A stretch of 64,000 nt of DNA from an uncultured Sphingobacteriaceae bacterium (GTDB lineage: Bacteria > Bacteroidota > Bacteroidia > Sphingobacteriales > Sphingobacteriaceae): contig CAMPKC010000015.1 in the NCBI GenBank assembly GCA_946887045.1, forward strand, positions 15,807-79,806. Direction: 5' to 3'. The notes beneath the pieces are model-generated. The model was not told the DNA's origin, did no database searches, and saw nothing but the letters and a program-made list of their open reading frames with translations. Positions 48,136-60,400 of this stretch are shown piece after piece (within the stretch, counting starts at the first letter, position 1; the number at the start of each line of letters is the position of its first letter). The position numbers and the translations under genes were made by a program.

Positions 48136-50535
48136 TTATTTTTTAAGTTCTTCGCTTACCAGGCGCACATAGTAAACTGCTCCGGCTGTACTTCCGGGAA
48201 GTGCCTGAAATTTCACCCTAACATAATCTTTCCCTCTCACCATAGAATCCGGGATCGGATACTCTATATCCTGAAATTTCGATTGGTTCCATCGTCCGGT
48301 ATTGTCTTCCGTTACAAGTTTTTTATCGTCCACAGAAATATCAAACTTCCGGTTGCCCCATTCTGCCCCCCAATACCGTACAATCAGACTTAAACCGGTT
48401 TTACGATTTGTGGCCATGCTGTAGCTGAAAAAGCCTTCGTTACGTGCATCTCTCCAAAATTCGTCCGAACTATTACCGGTATTTGAATTCAGTTTCTGCA
48501 TGGCATGATCTGCCTCGGGCTGCTGTTCTCCCGGGGCTACAAAATCAACGGTGCGCTTTTCGAGAGCTAGTTTATATTGTTCTATCGTTGCAACAGAATC
48601 AAGGTATGAGCGGTATTCTTTATTGCTCAAACTCATCCAGTACATCATATAACGGGCATCGTGAATTTGATAAAACGGCTCAAACACCAGATCGACCGGA
48701 TTCTCAATTTTAACTCCCGATGCTTTAAATGTCAATGGCTTACCTGGTATTGGTGTTAGATTGTCTGCAATTGCTGTAACATTATCCTGAATAATTATCG
48801 GCGCCTTATCTACCGCTAGCTTTCTTCCTCCGGCAATATGAGCCCACCTTCCGCTACCTGCAACCAGGCCGTCGAGGCTTTCGGTGCCGGTTTTTGCACC
48901 GAGCAAAACGGGGCCGTGCATTACCGCAATATAATTAGGAACGTTAGGCATTTTCTCAACCGAAGTATGCATCGGCAAAAGCACTTGCACTACATCTCCC
49001 CTCTTCCACGATCTTTCTACAGCCACATACGATGAATTCCGGGCAGAATGCTGCACCGTTTTCCCGTTAACTGATATTTTCAAGGCGCCATTTTTTATCC
49101 ATGACGGATAACGAATCATGAGCGTAAAACGGCCCTTTCCTTCGGCTATAGTCAGTTTACTTTGTTCCTGATACGGAAATTGGGTTTCCTGTCTGATCTT
49201 TACTTTCTTTTCCTTCCAATTTAGCTGGGAGGCCACGAAGAGGTTTACAAAAAGAGAGTCTTTGGTATGTGTATAGATAAACTCGCCATATTTTCCGTGG
49301 TTTTCCATACCGCTGCCTACGCAGCACCACATTCCTTCATTTGGAGAAGAATAAACTCTGTAATGACGCGGACGTGCTGGAGTGAAATAAACATACCCTC
49401 CGTGCAGGGGATGTTGAGTTGAAAGTATGTGATTGTATAGCGTCCGCTCATAATAGTCCGCATACTCTGCCAGCGGCTGCATTCTGAACAAATCTGCGGT
49501 CAGCTTCAACATGTTGTACGAGTTGCATGACTCAGGTCCTTCCACATCGTGAATAAAATCCTGTGAAGAAGAAACACTCGGAAAAAACTCTCTTCTGCTG
49601 TTCCCCCCGAAGGCGAGAGTCCGTTTTTTTGTTACTGTCTGCCAGAAAAATTTCCCGGCTTTCAGGTACTCTTCGTTTTTACTCAACTCTCCTACCCGCT
49701 GAAAGCCGATCGCCTTGGGCACCTGGGTGTTGGCGTGTTTGTTGTCAAGATTATCCCGTCCGGCAGCCATCGGATTTAATAACATCTGATGCGAAAATCG
49801 CCGGGCAGCCTTCAGATATTTCTCCTCCCCGGTTATCTGGTAGGCATCAGCAAAAATCTCGTTCATGCCTCCGTGTTCGATATCCAGCATCGACTGCATT
49901 TGCTGTTCGCTAAGCGATGCGGTAATGTTCAGGCCCCAGTCGCAAAACTTCAGAAACATAGCTTTTGCATCCTCATTTCCGGCATACACCCATGCATCAC
50001 GCAAACCTGCGTACGTCTTATGAAGATTATACCATGGCACCCATGCTGCCCGTAACGCCGCGAAATCTCCCGTTTGAAAAGTGCTCCATATTTTGGCGCT
50101 ATTGGGAACGCCGCCTACATAACCCTTCCCCCAGGCCGAATTATTGCGATCGTTGGCCTGCTGACATGCTAAAAGCTCAGCAATAACGTATTCCATTCTT
50201 TTTTTACACTCGGCATTAGCTGCGGCAGCATAATTCATAGCCAGGGCACTCAGGTAATGCCCGCCGATATGCCCGTCTAAGCCGTCCCAGTTAGAATAGC
50301 CTTTGGCCTTTGCCGGCAAGCCTGCCTCTTTTCGATACGGAGCAAGCAATCTATCCGTATCATACTTCAAAAGTGTTTCAATATTCAGATCCTGGGCTTT
50401 CTTAAACGGCCCGTCCAATAGGGCCACATCCCTTAAGGGAAATGAATTGGCATACAGTTTATCCTGTCCGTATCCGTTATAACCGGCGCAAATTGCTCCA
50501 ATTAGTAAACCATAGATTAATTTTATTTCTCGCAT
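48136..50535 (-). CDS. GH146/GH127 beta-L-arabinofuranosidase-like enzyme (DUF1680)
   Basis: 799 aa, signal peptide ending NGYGQ. The alpha/alpha-barrel shows the zinc-linked cysteine catalytic set of this clan: Glu335 and Cys337 in GPESCNSYNML, Cys404 and Cys405 in GMWCCVGSGMENHGKYG, matching Glu338-Cys340-Cys417-Cys418 of the GH127 enzyme HypBA1. The C-terminal ~220 residues (from about 580) add further beta domains; the length, about 140 residues over HypBA1, fits GH146 better than GH127. Such enzymes release beta-L-arabinofuranose, found in pectic arabinan and extensin and at low level on other glycans, which widens the substrate range of the locus. Confidence 0.87.
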   Translation of the reverse strand: MREIKLIYGLLIGAICAGYNGYGQDKLYANSFPLRDVALLDGPFKKAQDLNIETLLKYDTDRLLAPYRKEAGLPAKAKGYSNWDGLDGHIGGHYLSALAMNYAAAANAECKKRMEYVIAELLACQQANDRNNSAWGKGYVGGVPNSAKIWSTFQTGDFAALRAAWVPWYNLHKTYAGLRDAWVYAGNEDAKAMFLKFCDWGLNITASLSEQQMQSMLDIEHGGMNEIFADAYQITGEEKYLKAARRFSHQMLLNPMAAGRDNLDNKHANTQVPKAIGFQRVGELSKNEEYLKAGKFFWQTVTKKRTLAFGGNSRREFFPSVSSSQDFIHDVEGPESCNSYNMLKLTADLFRMQPLAEYADYYERTLYNHILSTQHPLHGGYVYFTPARPRHYRVYSSPNEGMWCCVGSGMENHGKYGEFIYTHTKDSLFVNLFVASQLNWKEKKVKIRQETQFPYQEQSKLTIAEGKGRFTLMIRYPSWIKNGALKISVNGKTVQHSARNSSYVAVERSWKRGDVVQVLLPMHTSVEKMPNVPNYIAVMHGPVLLGAKTGTESLDGLVAGSGRWAHIAGGRKLAVDKAPIIIQDNVTAIADNLTPIPGKPLTFKASGVKIENPVDLVFEPFYQIHDARYMMYWMSLSNKEYRSYLDSVATIEQYKLALEKRTVDFVAPGEQQPEADHAMQKLNSNTGNSSDEFWRDARNEGFFSYSMATNRKTGLSLIVRYWGAEWGNRKFDISVDDKKLVTEDNTGRWNQSKFQDIEYPIPDSMVRGKDYVRVKFQALPGSTAGAVYYVRLVSEELKK

Positions 50536-50646
50536 TATTTAAATTAATAACAAGGAAGCCGGGAAACTCTCAGCTCAAGTTCATTTCGGACTTTGACACT
50601 CTTTTTTGAGATAAAGCCCGACTATTTTCTTTCGCCTCCGGCCTTC

Positions 50647-51504
<858 letters not shown>

Positions 51505-51508
51505 TTAG

Positions 51509-51569
51509 ATGAAACCATCATGAGCATATTCATTGCTATTTGTGAGTAGTATGCTCATGATGGTTTCAT
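51509..51569. repeat. Perfect 20-bp inverted repeat in the CE1 leader
   Basis: Arms ATGAAACCATCATGAGCATA (51509-51528) and TATGCTCATGATGGTTTCAT (51550-51569), 21-nt spacer. The proximal arm is 29 bp from the CE1 start. On the minus strand the stem is followed by an A-rich, not T-rich, stretch, so it does not look like a terminator of the upstream GH3 gene. The same arms recur at the GH97 leader (30881-30976). Confidence 0.75.
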
Positions 51570-51698
51570 ACGTTTAATATAAAGGTTCATTTTTCCCGAG
51601 ATTTGCTCTTCTCGGCTTGTCGCCATTAAGGGGATTCCGCATTTACCGACCTGCCCCCCCGGCCAACATGAATATCGAAATATGCTTCATTTCTTCTT

Positions 51699-54335
51699 TT
51701 AGTGATTAATGGCAAACACATGTGTTAAAGTGTTACCCGTTTTAGGATTTGCTTCATCAGGCTGGAATCCACCGACGCTTAAACTCAGCTTACCTTTAAA
51801 CTGCTCGCGTACACCGGCTGAAGTTACATATGAAAGGTCATCCGGTGTAAGGTTGAGTTTAACTATTCTACTCTCGCCCGGCTTCAAACTAATTCTCTCA
51901 AACCCCTTCAAAGCTTTTAAAGCACTTGTCGAATTGTTCTGGTTTAAAACATATAGTTGAACCACTTCCTCGCCAGCCATTTTTCCTGTATTGGTGACCC
52001 TTACCGAAACCTCCAAACTTTTTCCTTTCTGAACCGCTACAGGTGCACGTAACTGGTCGTAACGGAAAGTGGTATAGCTTAACCCATACCCGAAACCGTA
52101 TAGAGGTTTTCCTTTGAAATAACGATACGTTCTGTTTGTCATATCGTAATTTGTAAACGAGGCAAGATCAGAATCGCTGCCATAGAAAGTAACTGGCAAT
52201 CTTCCTCCCGGATTGTAATCACCAAACAAAACATCGGCAACAGCGCTCCCGGCCGATTGACCTCCGTACCATGCATTTAATATTGCAGGAATATTTTGCG
52301 ATTCCCACGGAGTTGCAATAGCGCTTCCGGTCATCATCACAAACACCACAGGCTTTCCGGTAAGTTTCAAAGCCTTCATCAATTCGGTTTGAACCGCAGG
52401 CAACATGATCGATGTTCGGTCGCCACCATCAAATCCCGGATAATTAACACGCATCTCCTCGCCCTCAAGTTGCGGAGAGATACCGCCCGCAAAAATAAAG
52501 GCATCCGCATCTTTATGTTTTTCGGTCAACGCAGTAAAATTTGTGCGCTGGTATTCTCCGACGCTAAGCCTGACATTTCCTTTTCCTTCGGTCTGTAAAT
52601 ATTCCAATACAACATTGTAAACAGAATCTTTTTGAGCTTTTAGCCGGTAGGTTCTGGCTCCCCAGCGATTGCGGGTCCAGGCATCCAATACTGTTTTTCC
52701 GTTAATTATAAAGCGATAACCGTCATCAGCTTCCAGTTCGAAGACAACATTTCCTGTTGAGGCCGCCTTGAAATTCGTAGTGTAACGGGCAGAGAAGTTG
52801 TTTGCCTGTAAGCCTGGCGCAACCTGTTCGCCTTCCTGCCACAAGTGGTTCAGAGACTGCTCCGTCCTTGTAAGAACAGGAGTACCTTCCAGTTCCTTAT
52901 TTTTAAAATATTCGGCTTTGAAGCCTTGAGTCCCATTGAACGAATATTGCTTGCTAACATCCTGATAAACCATCAGGGTATCGTTGGTGAAGTTAATGGC
53001 CTTTTCATAAACAACTTCTGTACTCGCCCCAACTTTATCTTTTATTCCTTGAAGTAGGGTGGAGATTTTCGATGGAGAACCGTTGTAGTTGCCAAGAATT
53101 GAAATTGAGTTATCGGCATTAGGGCCTAACACGACAATTTTCCGAAGTGTTTTCTTTAAAGGTAAGGTTCGATTTGCATTCTTTAACAAAACGATGGATT
53201 GTCTGGCCATTTTCAAAGCATGATCCTGATGAGCGGGGCGCTCTAACACCGAAAAAGGAGTTTGCGCAAACTTAACCATCGAAGGAGGATCAAACATTCC
53301 TAACCGAAAACGTATCATAAACAAACGCTTTACTGAAACGTCAATCTGCTTCTCGGTAATCTTCCCCTCCTTTACCGCCTGCACTAAAGCTTTATAGGCA
53401 TCTGTTCCGCAATCTATATCTGTTCCATGAAATACTGCGTCGGCCGAGGCTGAAGCTGCATCAGGATGTGTTTTATGGTTTTTATAAAAATCGTCGATTG
53501 CCCAGCAGTCCGAGGTAACATATCCATCAAATTTCCATTGCTTACGCAAAATATCTGTCATTAACACATCGCTGGCACAGCAGGGTTGGGTTCTGAAGGC
53601 GTTATAGGCACACATAACCCCTGCGACTTTTGATTCGACTACGAGCTTCTGAAAAGCAGGCAGATATGTATCCCAAAGATCGTAATTACTTACTTCGGCA
53701 TTAAAAACGTGTCGCAAAGGTTCGGGCCCGCTATGAACGGCGTAATGTTTTGCACAGGCTGCAGCTAATAAATATTTTGGATCATTTCCTTGCAAGCCCT
53801 TCACAAATGCGTCTCCGAGCACCCCGGTTAAAAATGGATCTTCTCCGTAGGTTTCCTGCCCACGTCCCCACCGGGGATCCCTGAAAATATTGATATTTGG
53901 GGTCCAGTAGGTCAGTCCAAGATATCGCTCGTTAGTTCTCCCGGTTTCAACAGCTTTGTTATAAATCGCACGACCCTCAAGAGCGCTGTATTCTGCCATT
54001 CTAAACAATGATGATCGGTCGAAGGTAGCTGCCATTCCAATAGCCTGCGGATACACAGTAACCTTAAACGGGGTACGGGCGACACCATGAAGGGTCTCAT
54101 TCCACCAATCATAAGCAGGAATATTCAGACGAGAAATCGCCGGTGATGAATTCAGCATCTGCGAAACCTTTTCCTCCAGCGTCAATCTGCTCACCAAATC
54201 ATCCACCCGTTGTTCAAAGTTCAGGTTATAATTTGTAAACGGATATGTCTGGGTTTGGGCCTTAGTCGCACTAATACTCAAAAACTGGACTATTATAAGA
54301 CTAAGAACAACTTGTGCAATTTTAATTTTACTCAT
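51699..54335 (-). CDS. GH3 beta-xylosidase-like enzyme with PA14 insertion
   Basis: 878 aa, signal peptide near ATKAQ. N-terminal GH3 barrel: YDWWNETLHGVARTPFKVT, FRDPRWGRGQETYGEDP, CAKHYAVHSGPE, nucleophile Asp276 in VTSDCWAIDDF. Second alpha/beta domain from about 385, interrupted by a PA14 module about 465-610 (GFKAEYFKNKELEGTP, FELEADDGYRFIINGK), then a C-terminal fibronectin-III-like domain (RVTNTGKMAGEEVVQLYV). WWNE(A/T)LHGVA and the overall form are those of GH3 beta-xylosidases. It would cleave xylo-oligosaccharides to xylose in the periplasm. Its own unit, 377 bp after GH95. Confidence 0.92.
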   Translation of the reverse strand: MSKIKIAQVVLSLIIVQFLSISATKAQTQTYPFTNYNLNFEQRVDDLVSRLTLEEKVSQMLNSSPAISRLNIPAYDWWNETLHGVARTPFKVTVYPQAIGMAATFDRSSLFRMAEYSALEGRAIYNKAVETGRTNERYLGLTYWTPNINIFRDPRWGRGQETYGEDPFLTGVLGDAFVKGLQGNDPKYLLAAACAKHYAVHSGPEPLRHVFNAEVSNYDLWDTYLPAFQKLVVESKVAGVMCAYNAFRTQPCCASDVLMTDILRKQWKFDGYVTSDCWAIDDFYKNHKTHPDAASASADAVFHGTDIDCGTDAYKALVQAVKEGKITEKQIDVSVKRLFMIRFRLGMFDPPSMVKFAQTPFSVLERPAHQDHALKMARQSIVLLKNANRTLPLKKTLRKIVVLGPNADNSISILGNYNGSPSKISTLLQGIKDKVGASTEVVYEKAINFTNDTLMVYQDVSKQYSFNGTQGFKAEYFKNKELEGTPVLTRTEQSLNHLWQEGEQVAPGLQANNFSARYTTNFKAASTGNVVFELEADDGYRFIINGKTVLDAWTRNRWGARTYRLKAQKDSVYNVVLEYLQTEGKGNVRLSVGEYQRTNFTALTEKHKDADAFIFAGGISPQLEGEEMRVNYPGFDGGDRTSIMLPAVQTELMKALKLTGKPVVFVMMTGSAIATPWESQNIPAILNAWYGGQSAGSAVADVLFGDYNPGGRLPVTFYGSDSDLASFTNYDMTNRTYRYFKGKPLYGFGYGLSYTTFRYDQLRAPVAVQKGKSLEVSVRVTNTGKMAGEEVVQLYVLNQNNSTSALKALKGFERISLKPGESRIVKLNLTPDDLSYVTSAGVREQFKGKLSLSVGGFQPDEANPKTGNTLTHVFAINH

Positions 54336-54712
54336 TAGAAACTTCCTTCTTTTTCTTTATGACCGGGTGTATAATTGTATATTTTTTCCTTTTAAAAATT
54401 TAGCAAAGATTCATCATCTAAGCTCGTTTGTCATTTCAACGATTTCAAATCCGGCATATTTATACCTGCTTTGGTTCAGAACAAACAGCCAGACTTTTCA
54501 CTCCATCAGCCGCAAGCATAAATAGAAGCGACGGCAGGTTGAAACGGTTAGCACTTCTGGCTACATTATTGTAAAAGTATGTCGAATCAGCTACGCACGC
54601 TGTTATAAATGTGAAAACCTCGGGTCCAAATGTTCAAAAGCGTAAATATTCTAATCACCTCGCATGACAAGAAAATAGCCCACAGCAACCTAGCATCATT
54701 ATTAGCTGATTC
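54336..54712. promoter_or_regulatory. Intergenic region upstream of the GH3 gene
   Basis: 377 bp. TGTTCAAA at 54631-54638 within CCAAATGTTCAAAAG resembles the GH10 intergenic site. On the minus strand a ~51-codon frame without a start (around 54480-54635) was seen and is probably chance. No terminator or RNA gene recognised. Confidence 0.4.
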
Positions 54713-57151
54713 TTATTCGACAATCACGTATGTTTTCCCCTTTTTTGTACGTAGATCATACAAAAAGTTCTCGGGCAGAGAAACCGTCAGATCCGCGTTA
54801 TTCTGTTTCACGATCGGCGTCTGAACTTCTGTTATGGAATAAAACGGGTTAGAATTTTCTCCCTCAGCCTCTCGTAACAACTTACCGCGGAATTTATGGT
54901 TTAACCTTATCCTGCAATTCCCGCCCAGAGCGGAGTGAACAACCAGCCTGGTTATTTTCTTTTCATCCCATTCCATGTCAATTTTAAAGCCGCCCCGTGC
55001 TACCAGACCCGAAACACTGCCTTTTTTCCATACATCGGGCAAGGCTGGAAGCAGATGGACAGCTCCGTCATGGCTTTGCAGCAGCATTTCGGCAATTCCA
55101 GAAGTGCAACCAAAATTCCCGTCTATTTGAAAAGGAGGATGAGCATCGAACAGGTTTGGATACGAGCCACCCGACTGGTTGGCGCTGGTGACAGGTGCAA
55201 TTTGGTCTGTTATTAGCTTGTAAGCATGATTTCCGTCTAACAAACGCGCCCAAAGATTTATCTTCCAGGCCATGGACCAGCCTGTCGAAACGTCTCCGCG
55301 ATAAACTAGTGAGTTCTTTGCCGCAGCAAAGAGCTTAGGCTGGCGGTACGGAGAAATCTGGTCTGCGGGGAACAAGCCATAAAGATGAGATACATGTCGG
55401 TGGTTATTTTTCGGATTGTCAAAGTCTTCCAGCCATTCCTGCAACTGTCCATGCCGGCCAATTTGCATTGGCGGCAGCCTGTCTCTATAACGACTGATAC
55501 TATCCCTGAATGCTTTGTCGGTTTTAAGCTCTTGGGAGGCTCTCATCACCGCAGAAAACAAGCCAAAAACAAGCTGATTATCCATTGTGGTTCCGGCAGC
55601 GACAGAGGCACCATCCTTGTAATCATGCTCCGGCGAAACAGAGGGAGAAACAATCAGCCAGTTATGCTCCTTCTCAGCTTGTAAGGCATCTACAAAATAT
55701 TGAGCCGCTCCCTTCATTATCGGGTAATACTTTTTTAGGAAGGCTTTGTCGCCGGTATAAAGGTAGTGCTCCCAAAGGTGCTGAGACAGCCAGGCGTTAG
55801 ATGTGGGCCATAGACCCCAGAATGCGCCATCTACCACGCCTGTAATTCGCCAGATATCTGTATTGTGATGTAAAACCCAGCCCCTTGCTCCGTACATCAC
55901 TTTAGCAGTTGGCTTCCCCGTTTGCGCGACATCTCTTATTAGACTGAAAAGAGGTTCATGAAGTTCAGAAAGCTGAGTAACCTCGGCGGGCCAATAATTC
56001 ATCTCAGTATTGATATTAACGGTATACTTACTGTCCCAGGGACCTTTCAGCTCTCCATTCCAAATACCCTGCAGGTTAGCTGCCTGTGATCCGGGCTGAG
56101 AGCAGGAAATGAGCAGATATCGCCCGAACTGAAAGTATAGCTCAGCCAGCTGAGGATCCTTACCCTTGGCAAAATTCCGGATGCGTAAGTCTGTGGGCTC
56201 TCCAGCTGCCGCGCTGGTTCCCAAGTCTAACTTTACCCGATTAAAATACTTCTGATATGCCAGGACATGTTCATTCAACAATCGCCCGAAATTGCTTTTG
56301 TAAGCCGCATCAAGCAAAGCTGTTGCCTTCACTTCAGGCTCGGCGCTGATATTTTGATAATTAATAAAGTTGGTTGCAATCGACAGGTAAATCTCGGCAG
56401 TGTCGGCATTGTTCACAACAAGAGCAGTACTATCCCGCCCCACTGTACCTCCTATAGTTTTAAGTCTCGTTGCTACATTAAACCGTATTTTACCTTTTTG
56501 ATTTTCATGGTCGCTGCCCTTGCCGGCAAGCATTAAATCACCCTTTTTCCAGTAAACGGATTGCTTCAGCGGGCTTTGAAGATTCACCTTAAAACTAAGT
56601 TTTGCGGGTTTGTTCGCTGTAAGCCTGACTACCAGCACATTCTTCAGAAGAGATGTAAAATACTCCCTTTTATAATCTACACCATCGAACGTATAACTAA
56701 CCGTGGACACGGCTCTTTCTATGTCTAATTCCCGTCGATAGCCGGCCGCAGTTTCATGCCCCGGAAAATTTATGAAAAGGTTGCCTGCAAGCTGATAAGG
56801 CATTCCGCTGTTTCCTTTCGGCCCCAGGCTTTTATTCGCCAGGCTTTGAGCCTCTGCATATTTTATTTGATCAAGCAAAGCTCTTACCTCCCTGATGTGT
56901 GGCATGGCGGCGCTATCAATATTATTATTTGGCCCCCCACCCCAGATTGTTGCCTCGTTCAACTGCAGTCGTTCCTGATCTGGCTTGCCAAAAATCATCG
57001 CTCCAATATATCCATTGCCAATTGGCAGGGCTTCATTCCAGTTGGCGGCGGGCTTATCGTACCAGAGTAGTCCTCTTTTCTGGGCATTGGAAACAGACGT
57101 GAAAGCTAATAAGTACGTCAGGAGAATCGTTCCAAGTTCGCGTTTTATCAT
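54713..57151 (-). CDS. GH95 alpha-L-fucosidase / alpha-L-galactosidase
   Basis: About 812 aa from ATG at 57151 ([19 protein letters not shown], signal peptide); in-frame ATGs at 57157 and 57196 are alternatives. N-terminal beta domain ([25 protein letters not shown]), alpha/alpha-barrel, C-terminal beta domain. Catalytic set as in GH95 AfcA, numbered from the ATG at 57196: Asn394 and Asn396 ([15 protein letters not shown]), Glu587 (LQEWLEDFD), Asp692 (FQIDGNFG). In Bacteroides ovatus a GH95 of the complex-xylan PUL acts on alpha-L-galactose in corn xylan, so that activity is as likely as fucosidase. Directly downstream of the HTCS gene. Confidence 0.9.
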   Translation of the reverse strand: MIKRELGTILLTYLLAFTSVSNAQKRGLLWYDKPAANWNEALPIGNGYIGAMIFGKPDQERLQLNEATIWGGGPNNNIDSAAMPHIREVRALLDQIKYAEAQSLANKSLGPKGNSGMPYQLAGNLFINFPGHETAAGYRRELDIERAVSTVSYTFDGVDYKREYFTSLLKNVLVVRLTANKPAKLSFKVNLQSPLKQSVYWKKGDLMLAGKGSDHENQKGKIRFNVATRLKTIGGTVGRDSTALVVNNADTAEIYLSIATNFINYQNISAEPEVKATALLDAAYKSNFGRLLNEHVLAYQKYFNRVKLDLGTSAAAGEPTDLRIRNFAKGKDPQLAELYFQFGRYLLISCSQPGSQAANLQGIWNGELKGPWDSKYTVNINTEMNYWPAEVTQLSELHEPLFSLIRDVAQTGKPTAKVMYGARGWVLHHNTDIWRITGVVDGAFWGLWPTSNAWLSQHLWEHYLYTGDKAFLKKYYPIMKGAAQYFVDALQAEKEHNWLIVSPSVSPEHDYKDGASVAAGTTMDNQLVFGLFSAVMRASQELKTDKAFRDSISRYRDRLPPMQIGRHGQLQEWLEDFDNPKNNHRHVSHLYGLFPADQISPYRQPKLFAAAKNSLVYRGDVSTGWSMAWKINLWARLLDGNHAYKLITDQIAPVTSANQSGGSYPNLFDAHPPFQIDGNFGCTSGIAEMLLQSHDGAVHLLPALPDVWKKGSVSGLVARGGFKIDMEWDEKKITRLVVHSALGGNCRIRLNHKFRGKLLREAEGENSNPFYSITEVQTPIVKQNNADLTVSLPENFLYDLRTKKGKTYVIVE

Positions 57152-57496
57152 GTTCATATGTTCATCAAAAATTTCCCTGTGATAACAACAGGTCAATCAT
57201 ATTACTTTTACTTCCGAAGGACGTAAAGCCTTCTTGATTTGGAGCAAAATCTTTAGATTGACCTTCACTGGTTTTGACAAAATTGCTCTGAAAATCACAA
57301 AAAGCTTTACCCAATTGTTAAAATTGAGGAGAAGAATGTTCAAACCCATCGCAATTACAGAAAAAAAGACAGAAATTCAAACTACTTCGGCCGAGTTAAA
57401 TTAAATATCTTGCTTGACAAATAAGGCAAACTTATTTAAACAAAATGACCAGATTGGTCCGGACATCTCGGCGTAAATTAGATTCCAGGTTCAAAC
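57152..57496. promoter_or_regulatory. Leader of the GH95 gene
   Basis: 345 bp between the HTCS stop and the GH95 start. Motif GTTCAAAC is found twice (57338-57345 and 57489-57496; the second reads GTTCAAACTTAG, nearly the same as 26016-26027). An 8-bp inverted pair GGTCAATC (57191-57198) and GATTGACC (57256-57263) encloses a smaller stem GAAGG/CCTTC (57216-57220, 57229-57233), a possible folded leader close to the start. Confidence 0.4.
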
Positions 57497-60400
57497 TTAG
57501 ACCTTCACTTCCCTTGGACGACTTTCAGCCGCTTTTCTTTTTTGAGCGATAAACTCAGATGGCTGCATATTGAATTTAGCCTTAAAGGATTTTGCAAAAT
57601 AGTTTGGCGTTGCAAATCCGACCATATAAGCTATTTGAGCAACGTTCAAATCACTTTTTTCGAGCAAAACAGCGGCCTTATCCAGCTTAACCGAGCGTAT
57701 GTATTCAACTGGTGAAAGGCCTGTTAACTCAAGTATTTTATGATACAGTGATCCGCGGCTCATTCCAACGTGCCGGCTAAGGTCCTCAACCGAGAGTTTG
57801 GGATTGTTGATATTTTCCTCGATGTACAACACCACCTTATTCAACAATTTGTCGCTATGCGATTCTATGATTGGTTCGGATGACTGAACTTTTATCTGTT
57901 TGGTATATGTATTCTTTAAAGTTGAATTAAGAACAAGCAGATTCTTAATCTTCGCGTTCAAAATCTCGAAGTTAAATGGTTTGGTCATGTAATCATTTGC
58001 GCCTGTTTCAAGCCCCTTAATTTGCTCCTCCTCGCCTGTCAGGGCAGTTAGCAAAATAATCGGAATATGGCTGGTGCGCTTGTCTGATTTCACTTTCCTG
58101 CAAAACTCTATTCCGTCCATTAAAGGCATATTGATATCGCTTACGATAATTTGGGGATGATTTGATAAAGCCTTTTGCCAACCCTCCTTGCCATTTGATG
58201 CTTCGTAAACCCTGTAAAAGTTCTTCAGATTATCCTTCAAATAGAATCTAAAATCATCATTATCTTCTACCAGTAAAATTGAAGCGACTTCTCCTCCGGC
58301 CGATCCTTCCTGAATATCTGTGGCTGCGACTACTCCTTCCGGTTCTTGCTCAAGGTACTGGTCAGAGGCCAATTCCGTGCTGGTTGTTTCGATAAACTCA
58401 AGAGGAGAAAAAGGAAGATGAATGATAAAACTGCTCCCTTTTTCGGGCTCACTTTCTACCCGGATTGTTCCACCGTGCATCTTCACAAATTCGCGGGTAA
58501 TGGAAAGTCCGATACCGCTACCCTGGTTCAAAATAGACGCTGCTGTATCGCTTTGGAAAAAGCGGTCAAAAATCTTCTGCAGCTTGTCAGCCGGAATTCC
58601 AATTCCGGTATCCGTAATCTTAATAATTATAGACGATAGGCTATCCGGTCCGCTCTCCTGAACTTTTTCAAGCTCCACTTTTATACTACCTCCTCCGGGA
58701 GTGAATTTAAATGCATTAGACAGCACATTGAACAAAATGCGTTCTATTTTATCGTGATCGAACGTAGTATAATAGTTTTCTATAGCGCTCTCGAACAGAA
58801 GACTGATATTTTTTCGCTCACTCAGATCTTTAAACGAATCCGAGATCTCGCCAACGAAGGAAACGAGCTCGCCTTGCGATGCATTTAATCTTAATTCGTG
58901 TTCCTCCATTTTCCTGAAATCGAGCAATTGATTAACAAGATTCAGAAGCCTTCGCGCATTTCTCTTAATCATATACAACTGGCTCTTGCCAGCTTCCATC
59001 ACTTTATCTGACAGAAGTGTGTCAACAGGGCCCATAATTAATGAAATCGGAGTTCGAAACTCATGGCTTAAATTGGTTAAGAACTTTATTTTGAGCATGT
59101 CAAGTTCGTGAAGGCGTTCCGCCTCCTTCCGCTCCTGATCAATAAGCTGTTTCGCCTCCATTTTTTCCTGTTTAATCCGGAATTCGCGCTTCAGCTTTTG
59201 AATACCCCTGTATCGGATGTAAAACAATATGCCTAAGAAGACTAAGCCGTAAAAAATATAGGCGTATATGGTTAACCAAAAAGGTGGCTCGACATGAATC
59301 TTTACAGTTGTAATTTTTCCGTAAGTGGTACCATCAGCATTACTAACCCTCACTTTAAACACATACTCCCCCGGGTCGATATTTGTATACGATGCGGTTG
59401 TAGCAGCTCCGACATGATTCCATGATTTATCAAAACCCTCGAGTTTATACGAATACCTGTACTGCTGCGGAATAGTATAGCTAAGTGCAACAAAATCGAG
59501 GGTAAAGTTTTGTTTATAATCAAGAAAGATATCTCTGGTTATGGATATATGTTCTTCAAGCGGTGAATCCTCGGCCGGAACAATGCTATTGTTATCAACT
59601 TTCAAATCCGTAATCAGGACAGTCGGAATATCAGAGTTGATTCTGATATCCTGCGGATAGAAATAGTTAAAACCTTCCAACCCACCAAAGTACATTTCAC
59701 CGCTAGATAATCTCAGGCCCGCCCCATGGTTAAAATTACTATTTTGAACGCCGTTGTACCGGTTATAATTCCTGAACTTCTTTGTTTTCGGATTGAAGCT
59801 GCTTATCCCTGCATTCGTGCTCAACCATAAAAGTCCTCTCTTGTCTTGCAGAATTTTATAAACAACACCATTAGCCAGTCCATCCTTTTCAGAAAAAGAT
59901 ACAAACTGCTGCTTCTTACTGTCGAATAAACTCAAGCCTCCTCCCAGGGTACCGGCCCAAATATTTTTGCTGTCATCGGCAAAAATAGCCAGTACAACAT
60001 TACTTGGAAGATTGCTGGTGTTGCGGTCGTAAAGTTTCGTCGACCTTGTCTTAGGGTTGAAAAGGACTATGCCTGAACCATGCGAGCCTATCCAGATATT
60101 GCCCGCCTTATCCTCTTCGATACTTCGTATATATGGGTTTCCGGGCAGGCGCACAGCCTCGGCGAACGGAGAGTCCCTGTGGTAATTACTAAACCTTTGC
60201 GACTCGGGATGATAGACATTTACACCTCCCCCGTTTGTTCCAATCCAGATATTTCCCTTCGAATCTTCTTTAAGACAAAATACATTATTATTAGTTATTG
60301 TACCGGGTGTACTGCCTTGAACAAACTGCCTGTAATTACCCGTTCGGGGATCAAATTCAAACAATCCGTCCGAATACGTGCCTATCCATAAGCGATTATT

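Noticed and set aside
51509..51569. Inverted repeat as terminator of GH3
   Set aside because: 130 bp after the GH3 stop, no T tract on the minus strand, and the arms recur in another leader where no gene end of this type exists.
54480..54650. About 51 open codons on the minus strand upstream of GH3
   Set aside because: No start codon and no recognised similarity; short enough to occur by chance.
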